Shown: piece after piece, positions 49,901-61,900 of the stretch
Layout: each line of letters begins with the position of its first letter
Position numbering within the stretch: position 1 is the first letter of the stretch
Assembly: GCF_001949145.1 (NCBI RefSeq)
Contig: NW_019091488.1
Coordinates: 69,350 to 133,349, forward strand
Direction: 5' to 3'
From: Acanthaster planci
Lineage: Eukaryota > Echinodermata > Asteroidea > Valvatida > Acanthasteridae
DNA length: 64,000 nt
Made by a program: the position numbers and the translations under genes
Notes under the pieces: model-generated
What the model was told of the DNA's origin: nothing
What the model saw: the letters and a program-made list of their open reading frames with translations, nothing else
The model's database searches: none

Positions 49901-52900
49901 TCCACAATGTGTATATTATTTTCATATTCAGAGTGCCATAAGATACGCCACTGGTGAATTTCAGGCCCGTAACTTTCATGCTGAACGAAACCAGGAAATC
50001 AGCGTAACAAAGGTTGTGTGACTAAAATTAAAAGCGGGAGGGGCTAAACCGACTCAAGGCTCGTCATATTGCAGTTTCTGTCGAGCATTGGGTTTAACTT
50101 TCACTCCTTTATAAAGAGGCTAGTTGGGCTGTTTTCAGGAATGCAGTTAGGAAAGACTTTAAGGTCTTGATCTCTTTAAATTGCATAATCCACTGTAATT
50201 CCAAAAAGAATCACAGAAAATTTGTTGGCTCAAACCTTTGATATTTTTCTAAACAAGATACCACAGCCAGAGTCTATTACTAAGTTGACTTCATAAATAA
50301 CAACACTTGCGTGAGATTTTTTGCAGGTCTGTGGAATGTCTTGCAATGCTGTTGCATTTTTTGACACTCTTGACATAAAGTCCCACGGTGACATTTGCCA
50401 TGCAATGCCCGACCATGAATACTTAAAGAGTTCCACTCACACTTAAACTTTCTGGGTAGGCCTCCACAGCATTAACGAGGTGATTTCGTTTTTATAGGCT
50501 AAATTAGGACCGAGTTGTGGGGACATTTAGTTGTCCTAATAATATTTTTCGGTCCCCACAAAAATGAGTGTTAGTAACACAACAAGTGTCCATGGACAAG
50601 GTCAAACCAATGGGAACCACCGACATGTGCGGACTGCATGTGGACAGAAATTGCCATGGCCTACTTACAAGTCTTCGGTTTCCTGTCACAGAAAATTCCA
50701 GTGGATTTAGATTTTACACATCCTCTGGCATAATTACTTGTTGAAGATGAGCAAGAGTACATGGTATGATGTTTACCTTCGCTACCTTGTTCATCCCTAC
50801 TGACTTGCCGCTTTGACTTGTCGTAGTCCGGTGTCGGTGTCTTGGGAGGAGGCTTAGTCCGTGCACTTCTGGAACAAAAGCAAGTTCAGGAGTGATCCAT
50901 GAGGTGACACGCTCCGGATGCTTCTTTTTCTCTTTTTGTTTCCAAACAATTTACGAAGTTCTTGCATTGTTTTTATATAAGGAAGTCAGCCAAACTGCTA
51001 TTGGATGTAGCCGTTCAAAGGAAAAAAAAAATCTGGAATAAGCAGCCATGCATAGAATGCCAGAGGTGAAATCTGCACTACTGGTAGGCCACGTCGCCAC
51101 GATTTTCCTGGAAAAAGTATCCCTTCTGAGCCCCCAGGCATGCCAGACAATGTAGACATTGATATCATTTCCGTGTAAATCACTTACATGTAAACATTCA
51201 TTTGGTAAGGAAAGCGCCAAGTGCCATTTTTAAAAGTGCAGACACTTAAAATTCCTAAAGAGCAGCATAATGCCATAACTCTGTACCACTCATTTCGAAA
51301 TGCCAAATTCAAACATCTATGTACATGTAAATCCAGTCACCTGTGGTAAGATGATGCACCTCTTTGAAATGCACTCAATTAATTCTTGACAAAATAAGGC
51401 CGAGACACTTAATTTATTTGAATACTGTCGTTATGTAAAAAACTGTTTTTCCAATCAGCAAACAAGCATGTGTACAGGTCTGCACAATGTAAAGATACTT
51501 GAATGCTACACAACCATGCCTCAACATCAGCAGGGGGTAAACATGTACATGCACACCATTTACTTCTGCTGTAATTGTGCATACCCTTTTAAATGCTTCT
51601 GGTCCAAGTCACAGGCTTACAAATAACTACTCATTTACCCGAATCCCAGCTTGGACTTCTTCCCAGTTCTCCTGTTCTCCTTGACCTTGTTTATCTGTTT
51701 CCACAACATTCTGATGGGAAATGAACAGGTGTGTATTGGTTAGCAAAGTAAATGTACACAAACTCGTGGTAACCAATGTATGGAAACGATGCACTTGCTA
51801 CACAACCCCACTTTAAGTTAAAAGTCTGGTGCGGCCCGATTATTAAAAAAATAGTACAGAAATAGCGCCGAGGAGAGCAATGTTTTAAACATGGTGTACT
51901 CTAAAAATTAGGGAACAGGAAGTTATCAGCTACATGTACATGTATCTACTCCATACAGTACAACCAATGACATCCTGTGTATATCAGGCATGCATTGGCC
52001 TGGCCTGGTCTTTGCCTTGTGAATTCAGGCCTTTGATTGCACCTTTCCTAATGCACCTTTCTTAGAATGCCCTCTCCCCCCCCCATTTCTCTATCCTATT
52101 TTATCCTTCTCTGCTGTTGGTGTCTGCATGCAGCTTCATTATCATAAAAAAAAGATGGGTCCTCAAAGATGTCTGGCTTTAAGTCAACTGGGCACTGAAA
52201 ATAAAGTCATCAGCCCCTGGAGTTACTTATTACGGTTCTGGTGATAACCTCCCAGTTTCTTTGCATTCCGCTGCTCCAAGCAGATTCCTCAAAGGGGATT
52301 TATAGAGGACTTTAAAGGATCAAAGAATCCACACCAGCCACTAGTACAATGTACTTTATATCAAAAAGTGTTGTACCGCAACATTTTGCGATGCTGGCAT
52401 GTCCAAGTTTAGATCCTGTTTACACGCCAAGGTCCTAGTACTGCATAAATATTGTGAGTGTGTGGCACACATCAATTTCATTTCTAAGTCATTTACATGT
52501 GTTGCAGTGTTTTCTCTGTAAATGTGGCACTGATTCCGTAAATTTAAATCAACGACCACGGTACATGTACATGTACTCCACAGGGAAGACTGTATTCAGA
52601 CATGTAGGTAGTTGTACGGATACAGTACACATACATGTACATTGTGACGTTTCCTTCGGCTGGGGATTTTACGAGCAACAGGCATGGACATACCGTTACA
52701 TTGCAGGAAGTCAGGACAAAATGGGGAAATAGTCACTTGCAAAAGAATTGGTTCACCAGATCATGGTATAATTTACAACGTGCAGGAATGGCAAAGTTCA
52801 AGTCCTAGTTCATGAGTGGATGGCGTTGATCCCATCACACACACAAGTGTGTATTTGCCTGCAACTGGGGACCCCCTGTTGTTCCTCTTTTATTTGTACT

Positions 52901-55900
52901 CTATTTTAGAAGACCACCCATATGTTTTGCACACAGTTGTCAATCGGGGGCCTTATTGTCTTCTATTGTTCAGGGTCCCCAACTGAATGCAGAAACAAAC
53001 TTCACACTCACATTGAAGACACAACGTACATGTATGTATACATCTGGGCAATAAAAATAAGAAAGAAAAAGAAATTGTTGAATAATTCTCCTCATTACAG
53101 CTCTGATAAAATGAAATTTCATTCTGTGCACCATGTGTCCCCAGTGTAGGACCTGCCAAACTCTTTGGCATATAAGTGATTACCGGTACATTATGAATAT
53201 CGGAGTTCTGACGACATTCATGTACATGTTGACACTGGCCAACTGTAACACAAAGAAACATCTTATTTTTTTTGCATGTGCAAAAACAAATATAAACAGT
53301 AATCAAGTTACTTACGAGGCTGGATCGCTCTTTCCTGTCGGCATATTAGGGTACAGTCTTCGCAGTTTGTTTTCTGACAGCTCCTGAAAGTTGAGGATTT
53401 AAAAAAAAAAAACCGAACAAACAAACACACAGATGAGAAGAGCACAAACACGAAACTACATGTACAATCCGGGAAGCAGGATTTTCTGTCAGGATGTGGC
53501 GGTTTAGATGGCGACGGTCGTAGCTCCAAAATATTCACGTGAGCACAAAAATCACATGCATGCAGCAGCACAAAATTGCTGGGTCCTTTTTTCTAAGTAT
53601 AGCGCAGGGAAATCCAGACCTACAGGAAGAAGCCTCTGACGTTATGGTACTGGTAGCTGCTCGGTACGACTTGAGCCTTTAGCTGGCACCCCCTAAAAAA
53701 GTTAAATATATCTCCAGGGCACGGAACGGTTGTTTGAACCTCAGTCCAAGGAGCACGACGGCCGACTTTGAGCTGGGGCTTAAAAGCTGATTCTGCTACT
53801 CGTCAAAAGACTGCTGCATCAGTGGGAGCACCGCCAAGATTGAGCCCAGCAAACGAACAGCGAAACTGGCTAGGCAGCATGGTTGCCCTTTTCAAGCCCC
53901 AGTCATATTGTTCCTGACTGCACACCGAGAACTCCTTTCACTTTCTACATCCCACTCACACCTATCTACTCGAACTGTGTACATGTACGTGTTACATGTA
54001 TCTGCTCTCAAATCTTTCTACAGAAAAATCAAAGTAAAAGTCTCCAGCAAAGCCTCCTTCCTGGTAAACATGATGTAATGGACATTAGATTTTAACCATA
54101 GGACTCGAAACAAGGAAACTGCAGCACAGCATGTGTACAAGTGTGTACATGTACACTGGTTCAACTGAGACTTCCTTGTGTCCCACACAATGCATGCAAG
54201 TACATGTACATCACAGCAACATGTTAAAAAAAAAAGCTTGGGCATGCACGTCCTCTGATGCACATGTATGTTTCAAGAACAATCGAACGTAATTGCCGGA
54301 GGCCTAAAACCATCACATGCAACTAGATTTACAAGGCCATCGGAAATGTTTACATCTGTGACATTAATCATGTTTATTTTTGCACACAGCCTAAAAAGCT
54401 TACGCTGTGCACTCCAATGTACCCAGGAAATTACCAGAAGTACAATCTACATGCATCTGTAAATTTTCTTTTGGACCTTTGAGTTTTGCCATCTTACAGT
54501 AGGCCTACATACCCCAAGCCTGCTTTATCTGCCCTTCCTATCACCGATCATTTAATACAACTTGTTGACTGTTGCGATGTGAGAAAAGGCATTTCATATC
54601 CTTTTTTCACTCCTGCCAGGAATGTCTCCATGGTACATGTAGCTTTAGTGTGAGGTGATTTCAGGCAGAGCTACCAGTATGCATCCATTAGGACATTTAA
54701 GCATGTTGAAAAATACACATCCTACATTTACTGATGCATTCTGCATCGCAGCAGTCATCAAATGGGCAGTTTCGCGGAAACAACAACCTCTGGGCCAAAA
54801 TTTCAAACTGGTCCAAATGTGACAAATTACGTATCATTTTGAAGCTTATGGTGTATACTTTCATGAAACTTCATTTCTAACAACATTCACGAATTTTGCT
54901 TTTATATGATACTGAAAAATTGGTTTTAAATACCGAGAAATTGGGGAAAATATTTCCTCTCTGAAAGATTTTCTGTTTTTTAGCCTGAAAATAAGCTTTT
55001 TAGTTCAAGTTTTGTTACTGTTTGAAGAGTGCCCCAATAAGTAAACAATGACAGAAATGAATTTTCATTTTCCTTTGAAATTCTATGTAATGTCTTATTT
55101 TATAACACCTATTTTTCTTATGTACGTCTGACACCAAAATGACATAGTTTTTTATCCCCTCAGTGCACCCTTTAGCTAAAGACTGCCAAATTGACAATAC
55201 AAAGCACAATGAGTTCCTTCTTTCTAGACATCAGCTTAACTCCCCCAATTATTTTTTCAAATATTCACAAATTGTGGAATCAGACGTGTACGTCGGACAC
55301 CCTGTACGTCCGACACTGTCAGAACCATGCATTGCTAGCAATGCAATGCTTTTACACTGTACAGAAACCACTACCACCTCATTTGCATACATGGAAATGA
55401 GGCCCCAACATTTTGTAAAAGTACCAAATAGGCTTCACTTTTGTTTTTTACTAATTTGCCAAAAATTGACTATTTGGGCATACACATCCTAAAAGGATTA
55501 TAATTAGGGCTCAAAACCATTCCACATGTGTCATGTGAAGATAACATGTGCTTTGCATGTATTCAGAAGTCATGTCAGTGTGAGCTTTGATGAAGACAAG
55601 TAAAGTTCTAGGTTTTGTATACATGCACCTGTAATCCACATCAAGAAAGAAGAATTGTCAAGGACTAAACAAAGGTGTGTTTTTTATACCTTTGTTCAAG
55701 GTACATGTAAAATCAGTTGGTTTCACTTTGTGTTCCTTGAGGAATTAAAGGGGTGTTCCACTTGTACTTTCCATGGCATATACATAAACAGTATCTATCA
55801 TGAAACATACAATTTAAGACTTTAGTTTTAAAAGCATTATGCCATTCGTCTTAAATTTCAGTGAAAAGGATAATCTCTCAGCCTAAATGCTAACCCATTC

Positions 55901-58900
55901 CTTTGATTTTGCAATCATCTAAAAGGGTATGTATACATCTACTCATTTCTTTTTGGATTTCACATGTGTACTATAACCTGTGAAGTGTGAACTGGAAATC
56001 TTTAAAATTGCAGCTTAGTACACACGCAGCATTTGTTTAATTTCATGTTCTAAGACCAAAAGATCTTACAGGTACATGTACATGTATGCAACTGTCTTTT
56101 AATTTGATTTATTTATCTAAAGGATTGTCAACTGTACGAAACTTTTTTTTAGCTTGAATGTTTGACAGTACTGTACATGACTTGTTTAAATGAGCAAAAT
56201 TTACATAAATACTTATAGACAATATTTTCCTTCATGCTGTTTCATTGAAAGCCCCATCGTGCAATTCCTTTCTAGTTGCTTTTGGTGATTTTTGTATGGC
56301 TTGGCATTTTCGTTTCGTTCGGAAAGTTTACTAAAGCCTTTATGAAGGTAGAAAAATGAGACAAGCTTGGGTTTGAACTGAATACCTTCTATTCTGAAAA
56401 GTCAGTTCAGATATACTCCCCTAGGGAGCTGAGAGGGTGACAGTAATTTGGGATGTTTCTCAGGCCCAATTAGTAGGGGCAATTATGCTTTGATCTCATT
56501 TAAAAGTAATACTTTAAAAACAGTAAAATAGTAATACAGTAAAAGTTATTATTATCCTGCCACACACTCATGGGTGGAGAGAACCAAGACGGAGACTTGT
56601 TTGAGGTCACAAAATGTAGCTAGAAGCAGGATTCAAAGCCCTGACAAAAGTTTCAAACCATTATACCATTACCACATAGCCACACTCCCCTACAATGTAC
56701 ATGTACATGTATTTGTACACTCCATGTTGAAATTCACTGAATCTCCGGTACAAGGTGGCATTGAGTCACTTTTGGATCTGGATGCATGAATTCACATGTA
56801 TTTTCTAAGACCAAAAAAAAAAGGTGAAACACTTACAAAGAGCTCCTTGCCATCGATGTTATGTTTCTGTAAGGGCTCCACGTACTCATAGAAACCAACC
56901 TGGATGCAAAGAGTTCCCAGAGAAATTTGGAACAAAAAAATATAAGAAATTATTCAGAAGGTACATGTACCCTACCCATAATTCGGATGTGGGCCAGAGT
57001 GCATGCATACTGGTAAATGAACAAACACATCATGTACAAGTACATCTGTTCCTCATCCCAATTATGTTTCAGTGTACGGCATCCAATGACTGTTTATAAA
57101 TGCAAGTTCCTGCACACTTCCATCATTAGCCTTGAATGCAAGAAAAGCAAACAAGAAAAACTCGAAAACAAAAACACAACTCATCCTCCCCGCATACATA
57201 CTGTGCACAAGTACACTGGTAATAGTGGACATTGTGGAAATAACTAATCAGGCAAGCTTCGAATGCAGTAAAAGCGAGCAACTGAGCAAGCAAAAACTGA
57301 ACCCCCCTCATGCACAGAAGTATGATCAATGTTGATGAAATCCACAGAATCTGTAAGATTCCTTTGAAAATAACGCAAGGAGGGAAAAACTAAAAAAATA
57401 AATAAATAAATAAATTTCAAAACATACAAGCACGGTGGACAATATAATGCTACCAACAATATTAAAAATGTATTCTTACTGGTACCAGTGTAAAGAAATT
57501 ATAAGTTTTAATTTTCAATATTTACTTTCATTTTCTACCTTCGTCTGCACCATACTAATTTTTTACTAAGTCTGCGACAACATTTTTGTACTTGGAATAT
57601 CCTTTCGCCTGTATTTGCGCAGGCTTGCATAACTGTTTTCTACAGTATGTCACTACTTATTCCTGTTCGGTGTAGCTGGCCATAGATGCATTTGATTCAG
57701 TTTTGATTTGTACTTTTCAGTCTTTATGTTATGTGATAACGTACATGTACGTTTATTTCATCAATTTGTCATTCCATATATTTTATCTTGTTTTAATACA
57801 GTACTGTAATACATTGTGGATTTTGATATTAATAATGTACCTTTTTTCTACAGACCACAACAGATCTTGAAGTAAATATTTAAAGAAAATGAAAACACAT
57901 GTACATGTATGTATTAAATACAAGAAAAATACATTTAGTTCATCATCCCCTCTGCAGGTTTGACATTAACCCAGCTGAACTTATTTACTTCATTTCCAGC
58001 AACTATATCTACATGTACCAACCACAAGAAAATAAACACAAACTAAATCCATCATATCCTTGTAAAATTGTTAAAAGACAAATGCTCTCAATCTACACTA
58101 ACCATGTCAACAATAGCCAAACACACAAGAAAAAGAACAGCCAAAAGACAGATGTCCAACACATGTTCCGGTACATACCGGTATGTACATGTACAATTAC
58201 ACTACAGTATGCATGCACCAAACTAAATATAGTGATTCATCGGATTCACCACACCGGTATGGTATAATGTTTTAGGAGAACTTTAAAGGATCTAGTCCCC
58301 ATACAGTATACACGTACATGTAAATGTACACGTGTACGTACGTGTCTATCTTCTGCTTAATGGCCCAAACATTATTTACCAACACCTGGATAATGATTGA
58401 TTACGTCCCTTGAAAGTTTCCGTGCATGACTGTGTGCGTGCATGATACGAATAAACTTATGCAGTGTATGTACATGTACATTGAATGTTCCATTGGTTTT
58501 GTCAGCCAGAGTTCTAGCCACAGGTCACCACTGTAACTTACATGTAAATGTACATTATGTACCGGTACAGTAAAGGCATTTATCTACAAACTGTGGGCAT
58601 GATCCTAAGCAGCAGGCAAGAAAAAAAATGTACTTACATGTAGCATTGCACAAAAAAAGGTACATGAAAAAAATGTGCATCTAAGGAAAACTTCAGCTGC
58701 TATTTAAAATTTTCCACTTGGAACCTGGCCCAATGCAGGGGGCTCTGAATGATTACACTATGTAGCTCAAGATTCCTACCCATACATGTATAGACACATT
58801 ATGGCAAGAAAATGAACATGTACACGCATGTAAAATGTACAATGATGGATAAGACATGTTACAAAACACAAACACAAAACCCACAGAGAAATCCAATTGT

Positions 58901-61900
58901 TTCCTCAATATTAACATTTTATGTGCCAAGATGTACTCATATACATGTACATGTACCAGGGTTCCCGTGGAAATCTGGAAACCAAATTCCATTTTTCCTG
59001 TCCTTTTGGAAGACTGCCATATGACCACTACAGTACACGAATAACAGACTGACAAGGAAGGCCTGTAAATTCATCATTATTCTGTGATCTCATTTGAAAT
59101 GGCTCGGGCCCATCAAAAATAACCTTTGCAGGATCTTGATTTGCATAACACTTCCATGACTTTTTTCTCTGACAGCAGGATTCCGGGACACCCTACGTGT
59201 ACATGTACCCGGGTGCATCATTTCCCCCCAAACTTCCATGACTTTTTCCAGGATTTTTCAGGAGTTTCTATGACCAGTGTGAGTTCAATTGATTGATGCA
59301 ATTCTAATTTTGATGTATGTTTCATCTTTTTAATCCCTTCCTGTTATTCGTATTTCAAAACTACCGGTATTTACTGCTGTTGGTTGGTAACACTAAAATT
59401 TCAAATAAAATCAATATAGACAACCCCAAAACGGTAAACACTTGAAGAAATATTTACTGCACTGACGGACAGAGTGTAAGTCCTTTATCTCTGACACACC
59501 AGCGGTAAAGATGGCGGGTTGTGACGCATCGTTTTCCTGCCATGGCCAGCCCGCATATATGTGCTCACATACCGGTAAGCATACACAGAGCAGGAAATGA
59601 TGTCAGCTGCGGGTTATCCCCTTGGGAAGGTAGGGGTGAAGAAAGGGGGTAGCTTTCATCACACATTCACAGCTTCTGACACTGGTTCCACTTTCCGATA
59701 AATTTGAACACTCTAGAAGTAAAAAAGCACTTGACACCAAAAAAATTGACCCCTGCAATGAGGAAGTGTACATTTCTTTAAACATGCCTACTGATGATCA
59801 AGTGATATGCATGGAGGCAGGATGCATGGCTGCAGGCAAATCAGGGAGTATAAAAAGCTGTAAATATACAATGTACATGCACCTGTTCATATTGATTAAA
59901 TGTGTTTAAACTTGGCATGTTTATAGTCCAATGCCGTACTATGCACATGCATGAACAGACAAGATTTTGACCAATTTACCTGCACTGCACGGGCTGCGCT
60001 TGTGAAAGTTCTTTTTCACGAGGTGAAATTCAGCTGCCTATAGTGCTAGACCAAGCACTCCAGTCTGATGATCTAAAGTAGTGCAGATCCGGACATCGAT
60101 ATGAAAATTATGCCACAAGTACTACACAAGATAACCCAATATACATGTATGCAGCAGTGAGTGGAGGCCTCTACGCTACAGATGACTTAGCCCATGGGTC
60201 TCTTTAATAGGGGCAGTCTCTAGAAATTTGAGCATAGAACTGCAGGTCGATCTGCATTACAAACTGTGAGCAACTTCAAATGAACAGGCAAATATAAAAG
60301 TGTCTCGAGAGCTCAGCTAATCATAAGAGGAAATGCTTGATGGACGTACATGTACATGTATAATCGGAAAACTGGCCAGATTATTCACACGTACTGTACA
60401 TATCTGTGGGGCAGCAACTTGAGAAGCCATGACTCTCAAATAAAGGATGTAGGGACCTTCTGGGGAATGCTCACACGTGCACGAAACTTAACTACAGCTG
60501 TGGAATAAAAGGAATCCAATTCCAAAAGCTGAAAGCTGAAAACAACTCAAGGAAAAGCTTGAACAAGTTGAACAAGGTTCAGCATGACGGCAGGCAAAGC
60601 ATTGTTCCAGAGTTGAACGGTAGACTTCTGCAGCGTGATGTGAAATTACGTTATGTCAAAGGTCCTCGTACTAGAAGGCAATACCCTTTCGGAGAGGCTC
60701 TCTCAACAGACTGGCAGCAAAAATCTTCCAGTAACAGGGCCACGACCTGGGGAAGGTAGAACTCAACGAATGTCCAAGTCTTTCAAGCCCCAATCCAGCC
60801 AGCACAACTTGCACAGGATAAGGGTGTTGTCACATTTCCCGAGTTTCCTAAAAGCAAGCGACATGCTGCACATCGAGCCCTACTGTACATGCACGCACTG
60901 GTACGTTGTTACCCCCCTAGCGGAACGATAAATCAAACGGGGCAGCTGCCCAGTGACTCACACCCAATCCCTTGCCATTTATAGCGCCAAGCGACACCGG
61001 GGGCTGGCACAAGCTGTGCTACTGGTTGGCACTTGCTTGTGTGTGCATGTACTCTTTATCACGCTCATACATGTCCAAAAAGAGTGCTGGGATGCAGTTG
61101 CTAGGGCAGTCCACATTTCAATGGGTACATGTCGCTATAATAGAGTCCTGGATTAGACTAAACTTAGAACCCGCTGGGGTAAAAATAATCTCAGAGACAA
61201 GAAGGTAGGTATCGGTAATTGGTGGTGACATCCCTTGGCGTTGGAAGCGGAAGCACGTCGTTTCAGTGATGACGTACAGACAAGGACTGCCCATGTCCAC
61301 TGCCCACGAAACCCCTGAGGATTCATGCGCAGGAAGAAAGGATATTTTCAGCCCCTTATTGATTGTTCATATTCATGGTTTATCAGAGGCTAGTTAAATG
61401 AAACTAGAACCTTAGATATTCGGCCAAACTTGGCCTATCTCACATGTACAATACACCACATTACACAAATCATTAATAACCTATGCTAACCTATACTGTA
61501 TATGTATTTTTGGGAATACATTACCCACAGGGAAAGAAAATAATCCATTTACATGTATAATGGCTGTATCCTGATTAATCGCACTTTCCATATTAGGAGG
61601 TCTTATTGCAAAGCCGAAGATTAGCGAATGAAAACTTTTCTGAATTATTGCCTGACTACCTGTATAATGTACAGGTATAAATGTTAGAAATCTTTAAAAA
61701 AATATTTTTTTAAAGAACAGAAAACAGCAGCAACTTGTTCAGATGAATAACAGTACAGTAGATAGAGCACAGAAAGTTGTTTAATTTGGAAGGAACTGAA
61801 AATCTTTTCCATCTAAGTGCCATCTATCAGGTCTGTATGATGTGCCATGTACGGGTTCCATTTCTCAGTCATTCCTTAAATGAAAAAACTTGAAAACCAA

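Noticed and set aside
58960-59030. Minus-strand reading frame beginning MAVFQKDRKNG
   Set aside because: The sequence belongs to a CCATGACTTTTTCCAGGATTT-type dispersed repeat also seen at 59150-59270.
59705-59760. Candidate 22-nt exon (GQFFWCQ) for the SAM tryptophan frame
   Set aside because: Phase and acceptor fit, but the donor is poor (CAA|GTGCTT) and the sequence does not fit the SAM pattern well.
59978-60035. Candidate SAM exon with a strong donor (GTGCAG|GTAAAT, minus strand)
   Set aside because: In the frame needed to join exon 3 it contains a stop codon. The open frame ends in the wrong phase.
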